Assembly (NCBI GenBank): GCA_964019425.1
Contig: OZ025862.1
Coordinates: 248,001 to 312,000, forward strand
Direction: 5' to 3'
Source of the DNA: Flectonema sp. DT1601
Taxonomy: Eukaryota; Euglenozoa; Diplonemea; Diplonemida; Diplonemidae
DNA: 64,000 nt
A program made the position numbers and the translations under genes. Below the pieces are notes generated by a model. The model was given only the letters and a program-made list of their open reading frames with translations, was not told where the DNA came from and ran no database searches. Below are positions 52,215 to 64,000 of the stretch, in pieces (position 1 is the first letter of the stretch; every line of letters begins with the position of its first letter).

Positions 52215-53051
52215 AAAGAAAGAAAGAAAGGTGGTGCGTGGGTGACTTCTCCCACCTCCGAAATGTATTTCATCTTTTTTTTTTGACAAAAAGTTGTGTT
52301 GGGCACAAAAAAAAAAAAAAATGGTTGAAAAGGAAAGGGAAATAAATAACAAAATAGGCTCTTTGTTTTAAAAAACAAAAACAAAAACAAAAACAAAAAC
52401 AAACGAAAATCTGAATTAACGGAAATAGTTAACACGCTGTTAGAGATTGTTTACAACTGTTTTTTTTTATAAAACTTTTTTATTTTAAAGGCTCAATAAT
52501 AAAATAGTAGTTTAAAAAAAAAAAACAATTACCAAAAAAAAAAACCGTATTCTCAACCCCTAGCACTGAGACGGAGAGTTTTTGGGGGCATCTTGCATTA
52601 ACAGCGCTTGCAAACAGAAAAAAAGAGAGGAAAAAAAAAAAAAAAATTCATAAGCAAGCAACGTGCTATACTCTTATTTTATTATTTATTATTCTCTATC
52701 CCTCCCAGGAAAAAAAAAAAAAAAAAAAAAGGAAAGGAAATGAGAAAAAAAAAAAGAGAAATTTTTTAAAAAAAAAAAAATAAATAAGGCAAAACAAGAG
52801 AAATTTAAAAAAAAAAAGTAACAAAAAAAAAAAAAAAAAACCCTTCCCTTTTATAGTGCAGAAAGCAATAATTAAAAAAAAAAAAAAAAAAAAAACAATT
52901 GAAAAAGCCAACAACAAGAAGACCTAACTACTTCAACCGTGAGGATGAAATAAAATGAATAGACGTCAGCATTTGGATGTATTTTAAAAAAAAAAAAAAA
53001 AATATTCTGAATTACGTAACTTAATTTTTATATTTCTCCCAAAAAAAACAG
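49966..53051. other. 3-kb spacer packed with A and T homopolymers
   Basis: Runs of 10-30 A or T occur every 50-100 bases, with a (CA)n near 51704-51722, a G9 run near 51267, (AACAAA)n near 52375-52400 and an (AAT)n near 50620. All ORFs here are Lys- or Phe-rich artefacts. An untranslated or short first exon of the next gene may lie here, because the next gene's first visible exon starts at a splice acceptor. Confidence 0.5.
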
Positions 53052-53064
53052 CGCAACTTCGCAA

Positions 53065-56000
53065 ATGGAAACGACCTCACGTAGTTCCATCGGAGTTCAC
53101 AAAGACTGCACTGCCTTAAGAAAAGGAGTAAAGGGAAAATTATGCGAGGCACAAAACAATTTTAGATTTCACAAACCCAAGGGTCACAGAGCTGTTATTG
53201 GAAAACATGGAGTAAAGACGGTTGATACTTCCAAAGACATGTGGCACAATGGAAAAGAGGTACTGCCGTGGATGAAGAAATACTTTACAGGCATCGGATT
53301 GTATAGTTTACCACCACAGTGGAGTACGACTACTGGAGTTGTTCAGAATGTTTGGATGGGTTTTGATGGGGCTTCTAGAAAACACTCAGAGAGAATATAC
53401 ACGTTTAATTCATTGAGGAGTCTTCAGTCTGCGGTATCAGCAGAAGAGTCATGTAGGGGATACTCATCGAGGCCGATGCGACTTCCGACAGATCTGCCGT
53501 CTGTTCCTAACACCACTCGACATCCAATAATCAAACCATTACATAATAGATTATTAACAGATCAATCTGCTCTCCCTCGACCTTCCGCAACCATCTCCGC
53601 TAATAAAAAAATGCCTCACAGGATATTGGCAACGTCTCGTCCTTTGGCTGACATTACCAATTCAAAAAAGAAGAAAGTTCTTTCGAGAGAGGAAATTGAT
53701 GAAATTAGACAACAAAAGATCGAACAATACCGTCAAAAGGTTAGAGCTCGTCTTCTGGAGGAACAGCAGTTTCAACCGAATGCCCCATTCAGAGTCTCTC
53801 CAGTTAAAATTAATAATAAAATTCACAATGTTGATGACAGCGATTCTGAAGAGTCGTCAAACGATGTTGAAACACAACTTGAAAAGATCAGACTCCAAAA
53901 GGAAACAATCGCTCGTGAACGTCGAGAACAAAATTTAATAAGACAACAACAGGCTCTATTAGCTGAAAAAAAACTACTCGACGAAAGAGAAGCAAGAGAA
54001 CAACAAAGAAAACAATCTGAAGCAGACGACCTACTAAAACAAGAACAAGACCAAAACCGTCGCAGAGAAGAAAAACGAGAACGAGAAGAAGACTTGAAAG
54101 CCCTCGAATTGGAGATTCAGGGAGTCAAGGAAGCGATTGATAATAAAACAAATGATCTCCAGGACTATTTGGAATACGATTCCGAGTCTGAAAGTTCTCA
54201 CAACGAAGAGCTTGATGAAAAACAAAGAACCATCGACGCTCGTCGTAAACTCCTCGACGGACGTCGTTTGGAAATTCAAAAATTGGAATCTGACGTTTCG
54301 GCTTCTGAGGACGAACTCGAAGGTCGTGTTGGTCGTTATCGAATTCTAAAAAAAGATGCAAAATTAAAAAAGAAATCAAACACTCATAAACAACAACAAC
54401 TACAAAATGATGGAACCAGCATCGAAGATCAATTGAAATTTGAGAAAGAAAAAATATTAAACAAAAGAAGTGACCTTCAAAGGAGATTTGAAGAAGCTGA
54501 ACTCCAAATCACGGAAATTGAAAAAGAGTCATCCAAACATGCAGCTGACGTAGAATCAGAAAAAAAGAGATGCGTTCAACGAATGGTGTTAGAAAATAAT
54601 GAAATCGACAATCTGAAAACCATCGTTGAAGAGAAATTCGATGAAGAAGAAAAACGTCTTCGCGAAGCAATAAGAAAACTTCAAAAAGAATCGAACGATT
54701 TGGAAGATGCCGAGAGAGCTTTATCACGTGAATTTGCAACTGAAGAAAAGGAAGTAGAGAGACTCGAAGCAACGAGAGATCGTTTAGAAAATAAAAGAGC
54801 TGATGCACTTGCAGAAGAAGACTCCCACAACCGTCTTTGTGAACAACGAGAACAACAGCTAAACGATGGACGCTCTCGAATCGAACAAGAGCAAATCACT
54901 CTTGAGGAGCGTAAGGCAGCTATCAGTCAAAAAGTGCAATCATCAACAAATGAGTTGAACACCGCAGCTGATAGATCGAAGAGAGCCTTGGGACTACGCA
55001 AAACAGACTTCCTAAAACGTGATAACATCCTTCGCACGAGATCCAACGCAATCAACGACAGACTATCAGAAATGAGAATGCAACTGTCAACCACCAGGGG
55101 AAACACACAACAGGAACTACTACAACTCAACGACGAGTTTACATTCATGGAAGAAGAGATTGAACAAATAAAATTATCCGAAGACAAAATTTCTCAACTC
55201 ATCCAATCTGCCCGTCTCGAAACTGAAGCCTCAGCTCACGAAATTCAATTGGCAACAGCTGAAAACAGTCAACTAGCTGAAGAAGAAAAAATCGCTGAAA
55301 AACAATTCAAAGCTGAACAATTAGCTGAAGAAAAACGACTAAAAGAAGAAAAAGAAGCTTTGAAAAAAAAAAGATCAGCTGCGAAAAAAGAAGCAGCAGC
55401 TCTAGCGAAAGAGAAGAAACAGAGGGAAAATGAAGTTAAAAAAGCAATTAAGAAGAAACAAGAGAAAGAAAAAAAGATTAAATCGATACTAAACGGATTG
55501 ATTACAGAAGAAGAGCGACCAATACCATCGACACCGGTGAGAGGTGACAAAGTGAAAACTATTTCAATGTCGAAATTTGAACTCCCTGAATCACCTAAAA
55601 ACACTGAATTTTCGAGAAGTACGAACTCGACAGCTCACTTAGACGACATCATCATGAGTGTGAGGAAATCAAACGCAGAGAGACGAAGCAATCGACGCAG
55701 CAACAGGCACAGCACTAACATAGAAGACCTCGACGGCATCAGTATAACATCACCTATTGGAGATGAACTCTCTATCAAACCCCGCAAGAGAATATCAGCA
55801 GTGAGAGAACCCGTTTTGGATGATTCAACAGTCGGAACCCCTTCTACTATCAGACCAATAAAACAACTGAAAGTAGTCGAAGGGAAACAAATGGATCACC
55901 TGGTTATTGACGACGATGATGACGCGATGACTTGCACGTCAAACTTTAGTTCTATTTTATCAGAACCTGTCAAGATTGTTAAATCAAAGAGCGACAAAGT

Positions 56001-57015
56001 CAGCAGCAAATACAGACAACCAAGCGTCGCAGCCTCAGAAGGTGGTATCTCTGCTTGTTCAACGATACTACCCGGCCACTTAGATGAGGTGACCGGATTA
56101 CAACAGCAGTTCCTCATAGATGACACAGCTAGTTGTGTTACCACAGCAACTGGTGCGGGTACAGTCGTTGACTGCCTTCCTGCTCCTGCTAGGGAACAAC
56201 CAAAAAAGCACCAACCGCTTGTTCTCGCACTTGCCCATGAGGATGCTGAGAGCACTGTTTCAACTGTATCAAAACATCCAGCTAAGAAAGTTTCGAAAAA
56301 AAAATCTTCGAAAAAAACTAAAAAAATAGAGCAAAAAGATAACATCGAAGAGGAGAATAAGTCAATGAAAAGATCAAAACCGGATCCACCGACTGAAGTT
56401 GATGTAAATTCTGGAGAGACAAGAGAAAGTATTCCGAGTAACGGCAGTGGTAGTGTCACTGACGAGGCTCCCCTTGCAGAAGTGGAAGCCAAACAAGCGG
56501 AACACCTGAAAGACGATGATGTAAAGTTAGTAGGCAGAGATAGTCTTCCCGGGAAGGAAGCTGTTGTGTTGCCTTCTCCACAGCGTGAGGTTTCGAAAAA
56601 AAGTGATAACAAAAAAAGATTTTCGAAAATAAGCTTAACCCCTGAAGAGGATCGCACCAAACGACCTCGAGACACGACTCCAGACGTTGAGATGAAAAGA
56701 ACAAAACCGGACGTTTCGGACGTTACCACACCTGCTCGTACTCAGAATAAGAATTCTCGTCTATCACGTAAACATGGTCCAACGTCTCCGTCTCGTAGGA
56801 AATCAGTTCGTTTTAACAAGGATGTTTCTCTCATTAAAATCAACATTTCACAACCAAATGATCCAAACTCAACTCCAGTAACAAAAAGGAGATCAGTTGG
56901 CAGAAAATCAAACGAAGGAAAACAATCCTCAGGAAGAATGTCAACTGCAACTGACACGTCGGAAGTAGCGGTATGATATTTATTTTATTTATTTTATTTA
57001 TTTTATTTATTTTAT

Positions 57016-57056
<41 letters not shown>

Positions 57057-57249
57057 CGGTGGGGGTAGTATACAATTATTAACAAATAATAAACTTTAAC
57101 AGGATTGGTTGGTTGACGGGTCTCCGACGTCGAGTATAGCATCGTGGCTACTTGAACCAGAAACTCCTTCAGACGATGGCAGACCCTCGAGGAGAAAATC
57201 ATCTCGTTCATCGAGAGGACGCAGCGGTTCAAAAAAAAGGTCTCAGTGA
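53065..57249 (+). CDS. Long coiled-coil protein with KSVRF (PP1-docking-like) motif, family unknown
   Basis: Exon 1 visible at 53065-56970, exon 2 at 57103-57249; 1350 residues from the first ATG. An ACAG acceptor at 53047-53051 lies just upstream and the frame is open between, so an earlier coding exon is possible. The N-terminus (1-130) is a folded-looking region with VLPWMKKYFTGIGLYSLPPQ; then comes a short basic linker with SRPLADITNSKKKK, a very long Glu/Lys/Arg/Gln coiled coil (about 205-825), and a disordered Ser-rich tail with basic clusters. RRKSVRFNKDVSL (about 1243) fits the RVxF docking motif for protein phosphatase 1. The layout resembles chromosome or cytoskeletal scaffold proteins, but no family is recognised. 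Confidence 0.8.
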
Positions 57250-58241
57250 AGATGTTTTATAAATAAGGCTTTCAGCCTTTTTTTTTTAAAAAACCCTTCT
57301 ATTTCAAAGCATGTACCTTTTTTTTTTTTTTTTTTTTTAATAAATAGATTTTTTTTTTTCTTCTCTTCGTTATTTTTTTTTTTTTTATTACAACAAAAAA
57401 TTAGATTTTCATTTTTAAAATTCTTTTTTAATAAAATATCCTTTTGACGTTCTTTTCTCCAAGTTTGATTAAAAAAAGATTGTTTCCCCTGTGGAATATT
57501 TTCCCTTTTCTGTAAATCGGACAATTTTTTTTTTTTTTTTGGCTATTTTTCTTTCTTTAATGTTGCGCACAAACAGAATAAAAAGCGTGAGTAAAAAGTG
57601 AAGTTGGCCGATCTCTTTTTTTTTTTATTATTTTTTTTTTTTAAATATTCCTTGTTATCCATTTTCTTAGATTTAGTACTATTTTTTGTTGAGTGTGTGT
57701 CTTTGTGTATATTGTATTTATTTTATTTTTTTTTAAAAAAAAATAAAAACAACAGGAAATTCAAAAAAAATGCTATTTCAAAAACTGGTAAACTGAGCAA
57801 CAGAGAAGAAATGATGTCGTCGCCCAAATTTCTTTTTTTTGCATTTAACAAGTATTGTAAGAACGAAAAAAAGAATGTTGGCAGCTCATGTAAACCTCCT
57901 TTAGCTTTATCAGTTTTAAGTCGGTTCACGGGGGTGGGTTTATTTTCGTGACACAAACAAAAAATCACAGTTGTTATATCATTATTTTCTGTAAAGTTGA
58001 AGATAAAGCCAATTCTTTTTTTTAATGTTATGTGCGTGAACTACCTAACCATAACAAACACAGTTAATCAAAAGCAAAATTATGCTAATCCAAAAAAAAA
58101 AAAAAAAAAAAAAAAAACGAGGAGCAAGTAGTACGGAGTGTTGTATGGAGAATTAGCAGACTTTTTTTTTTTTTTTGTCTCCATAATCTTATTTTCCTTA
58201 CATGCAACTTTTCTTTTTCCCCCCCCCTTTTTCCCCCCCCC
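57250..58241. other. Spacer
   Basis: AT-rich with homopolymers and, before 58242, C runs of 9-10 bases. The short stretch near 57897-57930 (AGCTTTATCAGTTTTAAGTC) is close to one at about 61228-61257. The ORF 57598-57951 has no recognisable feature. No gene seen. Confidence 0.4.
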
Positions 58242-60564
58242 GACTAGCCATGAAGGGCATTTTGATTTACATTTGTGACAGCTAGGGGGAGTGGAGTGTA
58301 GCGAGGGAATGGCACTTTGCCACTTACCGGCTGTTGACCGTATATGCGGGTTATCACGTTTCCTTTTTGTTTTAGGTTTTTTGTTAGTAGTGAGATGTGC
58401 TACGTTTATTTATTTCACAACGTGTTTCGCCATCTTGAACTACTTTTAATACAGTTTTCGTATCATCAAATACCAGTATATACGGCTATTGACAAAGAGC
58501 CGCCCCCCTTCCTGGTGTTCGTCTTTTTCTATGGTTAATTTTCAAGACAATATAATGTATTAATTAAGTACTCATGAGTTTTATAAAAAGCTGTTACGGT
58601 AACATAGGCAAGTGGCGCTCAACTATGTTCACGTGGCCTCCAGTGGTATTATTTATATATTTGCAGTCATTTACTACGCTGCCGCTGACAGTCAAGATTG
58701 TCGGAGAAATTGTTGTTCCTTTTGAGCTTGAAAATGCAGTATCAAATTACCCCTCTTTGCACTGTACCCCGGTATCTCTGTACTGGCGTGGAGCAGTGTA
58801 TACCATATTGTGCCTATGTACAACTGACCACTCATCCAGTGTTGCTTTCCTAATTATTTATGCAACCCACGTTTAAAGTTACACACTTTGCCTAGGTCTG
58901 GGCAGGAACGGGAGACTGTGCGTGCTATCCACCGTTGAAGTGGACAAGTTTAATGCACTTCCCAAGGGACAAAATTAGCAAAAAAACGGCGGCTAGTCCG
59001 CGTGGTGTCCCCCTCTCCCTGTGTGAATTATGAGGATGTTTTGCTCGCCCCTTTTTTTTTAATTTTGGAGCGGCATGATCGAAGACAATCTTTCTTTTCC
59101 CTCTTTTATTTCCAATCCCGTCGCCCCCGGGAAGTTTAATTGTAGTGACTAGCCATGAAGGGCATTTTGATTTACATTTGTGACAGCTAGGGGGAGTGGA
59201 GTGTAGCGAGGGAATGGCACTTTGCCACTTACCGGCTGTTGACCGTATATGCGGGTTATCACGTTTCCTTTTTGTTTTAGGTTTTTTGTTAGTAGTGAGA
59301 TGTGCTACGTTTATTTATTTCACAACGTGTTTCGCCATCTTGAACTACTTTTAATACAGTTTTCGTATCATCAAATACCAGTATATACGGCTATTGACAA
59401 AGAGCCGCCCCCCTTCCTGGTGTTCGTCTTTTTCTATGGTTAATTTTCAAGACAATATAATGTATTAATTAAGTACTCATGAGTTTTATAAAAAGCTGTT
59501 ACGGTAACATAGGCAAGTGGCGCTCAACTATGTTCACGTGGCCTCCAGTGGTATTATTTATATATTTGCAGTCATTTACTACGCTGCCGCTGACAGTCAA
59601 GATTGTCGGAGAAATTGTTGTTCCTTTTGAGCTTGAAAATGCAGTATCAAATTACCCCTCTTTGCACTGTACCCCGGTATCTCTGTACTGGCGTGGAGCA
59701 GTGTATACCATATTGTGCCTATGTACAACTGACCACTCATCCAGTGTTGCTTTCCTAATTATTTATGCAACCCACGTTTAAAGTTACACACTTTGCCTAG
59801 GTCTGGGCAGGAACGGGAGACTGTGCGTGCTATCCACCGTTGAAGTGGACAAGTTTAATGCACTTCCCAAGGGACAAAATTAGCAAAAAAACGGCGGCTA
59901 GTCCGCGTGGTGTCCCCCTCTCCCTGTGTGAATTATGAGGATGTTTTGCTCGCCCCTTTTTTTTTAATTTTGGAGCGGCATGATCGAAGACAATCTTTCT
60001 TTTCCCTCTTTTATTTCCAATCCCGTCGCCCCCGGGAAGTTTAATTGTAGTGACTAGCCATGAAGGGCATTTTGATTTACATTTGTGACAGCTAGGGGGA
60101 GTGGAGTGTAGCGAGGGAATGGCACTTTGCCACTTACCGGCTGTTGACCGTATATGCGGGTTATCACGTTTCCTTTTTGTTTTAGGTTTTTTGTTAGTAG
60201 TGAGATGTGCTACGTTTATTTATTTCACAACGTGTTTCGCCATCTTGAACTACTTTTAATACAGTTTTCGTATCATCAAATACCAGTATATACGGCTATT
60301 GACAAAGAGCCGCCCCCCTTCCTGGTGTTCGTCTTTTTCTATGGTTAATTTTCAAGACAATATAATGTATTAATTAAGTACTCATGAGTTTTATAAAAAG
60401 CTGTTACGGTAACATAGGCAAGTGGCGCTCAACTATGTTCACGTGGCCTCCAGTGGTATTATTTATATATTTGCAGTCATTTACTACGCTGCCGCTGACA
60501 GTCAAGATTGTCGGAGAAATTGTTGTTCCTTTTGAGCTTGAAAATGCAGTATCAAATTACCCCC
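58242..60564 (+). repeat. 905-bp tandem repeat, about 2.6 copies
   Basis: Units begin with GACTAGCCATGAAGGGC at 58242, 59147 and 60052; the third stops at about 60564. I saw no difference between copies by eye. The unit has more balanced base composition than its surroundings. It contains ORFs of 64 codons (MRVITFPFCFRFFVSSE...) and 100 codons (MSFIKSCYGNIGKWRSTMF...), the latter cut in the third copy. Neither is recognised and both are Cys/Phe-rich, so probably not proteins. Either a very recent satellite expansion or an assembly duplication. Confidence 0.93.
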
Positions 60565-61373
60565 CTCCTCGAAGATGTATCAGACTTTGACAATTAGTTA
60601 TCACACTTTCTACATTTATTGTAGAAGAGTGCTCCACTAGTAGTGCGCTACGAACTAGTAATAATGATATAAAGTTTTTTTATATTTTAATAAAAGAAAC
60701 AAAAGTAACTACACTCCAGTCCTGCAAACTGGAGTGCTTCAGTCTAAATAATTGATTGACTTACTTCTACACCATACTGATGATGAGAGAATAGAGGTAA
60801 GAGGTATATGGATTACTCTCGAAACCTAAATAGTTACTTTAAAAGGCTAAGTTAAGCATCACCATAGTCACTGTATCCTTAACAGATGTTAAACCATCGC
60901 TATGTTACGCGATACAAAACAGTTGTATTTTATAAATTCAAACATTCAACCCCCCTCCTCTTTTTTTTTAAAACAATAAAAACCTTATTAGGTTCTTCCT
61001 ACCTACCGCAGTATTGGGGACCCTCAGAAGAGTCACCCGGTACTCTTTGAGTGTCTACCTAACCGACACTCGGTGGTCTGATGGACATAATAACTAACTA
61101 AACACCCTACTAACAATAACATAATTCAGTTTGACTTTGTGGTTGTTTTTTTTTTGAAATTTTTTTTTTTTTTGAATTTCTTTTTTCATTTGGGAAGAAC
61201 AGGAACAGCATCGTGTATAAAAACCTTTTCAGCTTTATTAGTTTAAGTCGGTTTCACAGTTTTCGTTGCATACAAAAAAGAAAAATCATCACAAAATAGC
61301 ACGATTTTTTCCCGTAAAGCTACAGAGTAGTAATTTTTCAGTTTTTCCTCTTTTTTTAAAAAAAAATATATAT
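60565..61373. other. Spacer with hairpins and a dispersed non-coding repeat
   Basis: CACTCCAG...CTGGAGTG (about 60711-60738) and GAGTGTC-TACCTAACC-GACACTC (about 61049-61071) are perfect small hairpins. 60757-60895 is related to 42988-43125. No ORF of note. The concentration of stem-loops could mean a structured RNA or decayed repeats. Confidence 0.5.
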
Positions 61374-62789
61374 TAGTCATTCCAAAAATAACCGTCCATT
61401 TTAGGGTTCCAGTATTTCATAGGTGAAAATAGGGAGTAAAACTTAAAACCGAATACCCATTTTAATCGCTTTTGCACCGCTGATTTCATTCCCGCTGCGA
61501 TTCAAAAAAATGCAGCTGAAATTCAAAAAAATTGTGACATTTTTGTGTGGTGAAAATTTTGAATAATGGAACTGTTGATGTCTAATCGGCTGCCCCGGGT
61601 GCTAAAATGAAAGATCGGTATATGGTTCTATATCCGGCCGTACCTGGTCGGATGTTTTACTCTGAAACAGTTACAAAGGCTGCTCGAAGCAAAACAGTAC
61701 CTTGTACATCTTACACTACACTTAGCCTATTTTTATTTTTGATTAGGCTTAGCTCTTTTGGCAACTTTTACTGCTGGCTTTCTTCGTTTTCCTACCGGCA
61801 ATGAACCGATAATAGAACTAGTTGAACGCAGCGAGCTGAAACTGGAACTAGAACTAGATTCACTAACAGAGGTATGGTTCTCTTACATAGAGGACTGTCT
61901 CTTTACTTGTCTCGCCGGTTATGTAGTCTTTGCTGAGGACCACGCGGTTTGACTCAGGGCGTGCATTGGAAATCCAGAAGTTCCAGATATCTCTGTCTTG
62001 GCTGCGCTGCTTTACTGATTGGGAGGGATCGTGCTGTTCCAGCCTCTGTAGCTGCTTACGCATTGAAGAATCCCTGACATGGGCATTAATCTGGCTATCA
62101 GTATAGCCTAGCGTGAGACAGAGTCTCAAAAACTGAGAACGGACAGCAGGAACTGATTCTTTCACGCGTTCAAAAATATCTGAGAGCGGTTCCGGATTGA
62201 TCGGCTCTGCAGGGATACTGACGGATGCGTAATGCGGATCACTAGTCAGCCTTTTTTTGCTCGCTGGTAGCAAGCGTTGCAGATTGAGCGCAGAGGAGCA
62301 TACGCCGGGATTTCAAGACTACCGCGAAGTGGCTCTAGAAGCTTGTTGAACTTCGGATTCCGTCTTTTTGCGTTAGTGTGCGAGGTGCAGTTGTAGTTGT
62401 CTGAGGAGCACTCAGCTGGCATCTCGTGGCAAGTGTGACACTTCATTGAGAGAAGTTTAAGCTGGTGCTGAAGGGAATAATAAGTGTAGTTACGAGAAAA
62501 AATGCCAATCTCTGATGCATTTCCCTTTTTTTTCCAGAAAAAAATCAAATGCAGCAACAGGATTAACTTTTCCGTGCCGACAGTGATATTCTCTTAGTAC
62601 CCATAACGCACCTGTCGGGTTCTAACGGTCAGTAAAAAAAGTGAAAAAAAAATAATCCCACCGCGTAAAATGAGAGATTGGGGCCGAACCTTTCCACCTC
62701 GTAAAAAATCTCGAAAATGGATGCATTTTTGACCAATGGCTGCTCGAAGCAAAACTGGTTTTCGCGGCCGGTTATTTTTGGAATGACTA
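61374..62789 (-). mobile_element. 1.4-kb DNA element with 21-bp terminal inverted repeats and a Cys-rich ORF
   Basis: The ends TAGTCATTCCAAAAATAACC (61374) and GGTTATTTTTGGAATGACTA (to 62789) are perfect inverted repeats within an ATATAT context, as for TA-targeting cut-and-paste transposons. On the minus strand, ORF 62557-62246 encodes MKCHTCHEMPAECSSDNYNC and later SICNACYQRAKKG, Cys pairs that could bind zinc; ORF 62273-61863, overlapping it in another frame, encodes a helical segment with LRLCLTLGYTDSQINAHV. The two probably derive from one gene with a frameshift or intron near 62250. No transposase core was recognised. Confidence 0.7.
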
Positions 62790-62797
62790 ATATATAT

Positions 62798-63573
62798 CAG
62801 TCATTCCTTTTTTTTGCGAACAAATTTTGGACATTGAAAAAGATTTTCAAAAAGAAATTGTAAAATTTTCGATCGAAGCGGCATTTTAATGCGCTGCATC
62901 GTTGGGTTCATTTCCGTCCGAAATCGGGAGGTTGGCATCACATACTTGTCTCCCGAATTGAGAAAAGAGATTTTGTGGTTTACTAAATCAGCTCAGCCGT
63001 GGACAAGTACCAAAACTAAAAATTAATCGAAGGGTCTAATTTTACACTGCTGGTCCAGCGGGATCCAGAGAAAAAATAATCGAGCAAAAATATATTAAAG
63101 AGTACTAAGCATGTGCCGGTAAGGCAGATTGTTACTACCTGTCTTTTTGGACCTACTTTGATACTTAATGATCATTATCACCACCACAGATGCAACATTT
63201 TCCTTACATAATTGCTACTAGGGTTGATTGGTTAGTAAAAAAGTGCATATCTCTTGAGTGCGGGAGAAGGAAAAAAAAATAGTAAAAAGAAAAAATTAGG
63301 GGTGTTTTTTACTCAGATTTTCTCGATCTTTCCATTCCAGGTCTGAGATTAATATTTATCATTGAGTAGTACCAAGGAAATTTTGCAAAGAGACGTTTAT
63401 CTCTTTTTAGCAGCACTTACCATGTTTAAAAGTATATCCCTATGTCTAATTTTACAGATCGCACCCTCCCCGATTCCAAAAAATAAAAAATCGAGCAAAA
63501 GTAACATATCGTGTAACCTTGCTCAGGCGGTGAGAAAATGGTGTTTTTTGTTCGCAAGACAAAGGAATGACTG
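62798..63573. mobile_element. 0.78-kb MITE-like element with AGTCATTCC ends
   Basis: The left end CAGTCATTCC...TTTGCGAACAAA (62798) and right end TTTGTTCGCAAGACAAAGG...AATGACTG (to 63573) are inverted repeats of about 27 bp. It lies only 8 bases after the previous element, in an ATATAT target, and shares its outermost AGTCATTCC. No coding sequence. Likely a non-autonomous member of the same superfamily. Confidence 0.75.
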
Positions 63574-63738
63574 ATATATATAGAAAATGGAGTTTTTTGC
63601 GAACAAAAAACTCCATTTTCTCACCGCCTGAGCAAGGTTACACGATATGTTATTTTTGCTCGATTTTTTATTTTTACATTTTTTTTTGAAATTTTTTTTC
63701 AGTGCCCAGAATTTGTTCGCAAACATAAGGAATGACTG
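63483..63738. repeat. Inverted duplication of an element end (75-bp arms)
   Basis: 63483-63557 and 63597-63671 are near-perfect inverted copies, with TAACCTTGCTCAGGCGGTGA in one arm and its complement in the other. The arms flank the end of the previous element. A further element end, GTTCGCAAACATAAGGAATG, lies at about 63716-63735, so a second, truncated copy of the same family was inserted or folded back here. Confidence 0.85.
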
Positions 63739-63781
63739 ATATATGTTCAGTTGTTTTTTTCTTCTTTGAGGCTTATAATAA

Positions 63782-63937
63782 TCCTTTAGGGACCAGGTGC
63801 AACTTCCTACTTGTAGAGTTACTAAGAGATGTAAAAGCCATGTGTCTGAGGAGAATAACACTGACAGTAACACCGATGATGATACAGAGGATACTGTTGA
63901 TATTACAGCGACTGACCCCCGCATCACCGCAGCATAG
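63782..63937 (+). CDS. Short acidic coding-like segment at the window end
   Basis: The frame reads TCRVTKRCKSHVSEENNTDS, then NTDDDTEDTVDITATDPRIT, and stops at 63935-63937. The composition (hydrophilic, acidic, no homopolymer bias) is more protein-like than other ORFs nearby. It has no start codon and is closed upstream at 63779, so it would be a terminal exon or a remnant of a transposon gene. Not recognised. Confidence 0.25.
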   Translation, partial: SFRDQVQLPTCRVTKRCKSHVSEENNTDSNTDDDTEDTVDITATDPRITAA

Positions 63938-64000
63938 CACTAGAGATACCGTCTAGGCTCGCATTCGCTCGCGCAAAGTTATTTTTGTTTTTTCTGAATA

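Noticed and set aside
58344-60590. 64- and 100-codon ORFs of the 905-bp repeat as genes
   Set aside because: No domain, Phe/Cys-rich composition, and perfect unit identity makes conservation uninformative.

Overview
The window comes from a nuclear genome of a microbial eukaryote. Genes have short spliceosomal introns (donors mostly GTATGT or GTTTGT, acceptors mostly ACAG), the standard code with all three stops in use, and AT-rich spacers full of A and T homopolymers. Conserved genes show a ciliated or flagellated cell (a Rib72/EFHC-type axonemal protein) with an Arp2/3 actin machinery (ARPC3) and an ER N-glycosylation pathway (ALG8). I could not place the lineage from sequence alone. No tRNA, rRNA or CRISPR array was found.

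Layout. 1-7.2 kb is a nest of mobile elements: a pogo/Tigger-type transposase split by an insert with 378-bp terminal direct repeats, an adenain/Ulp1-like cysteine peptidase ORF between long inverted repeats, and a 1.1-kb element with terminal inverted repeats. 7.3-10.8 kb holds unrecognised low-complexity and coiled-coil coding segments, one with a 57-bp repeat that is open in all three forward frames. 10.9-11.2 kb has two strong hairpins. 11.6-23.0 kb is a triple tandem repeat of about 3.88 kb; each unit carries one gene for a Gln-rich protein with a hydrophobic, multi-span C-terminus.

The second half of the window is the conserved housekeeping cluster, all on the + strand: 6-phosphogluconolactonase, three tandem eS10 genes with a C-terminal CCHC zinc knuckle, the three-DM10 axonemal protein, ARPC3 with a 3.3-kb intron made of a two-letter tandem repeat, ALG8 preceded by four truncated copies of its own 5' end, two His-rich eIF4G paralogues, and a 1350-residue coiled-coil protein. 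The last 6 kb holds a 905-bp satellite-like repeat and a cluster of inverted-repeat elements ending in AGTCATTCC.

The dominant theme is local tandem duplication at every scale (57 bp, about 210/262 bp, about 313 bp, 905 bp, 1.2 kb, 3.88 kb), with signs of gene conversion between copies. The best candidates for something undescribed are the triplicated membrane-protein gene with its localised divergent patch, the ALG8 5'-end array, the A/B repeat of the ARPC3 intron with five recursive-splice-like sites, the eS10-zinc knuckle fusion, and a Cys-rich motif shared by the two eIF4G paralogues.
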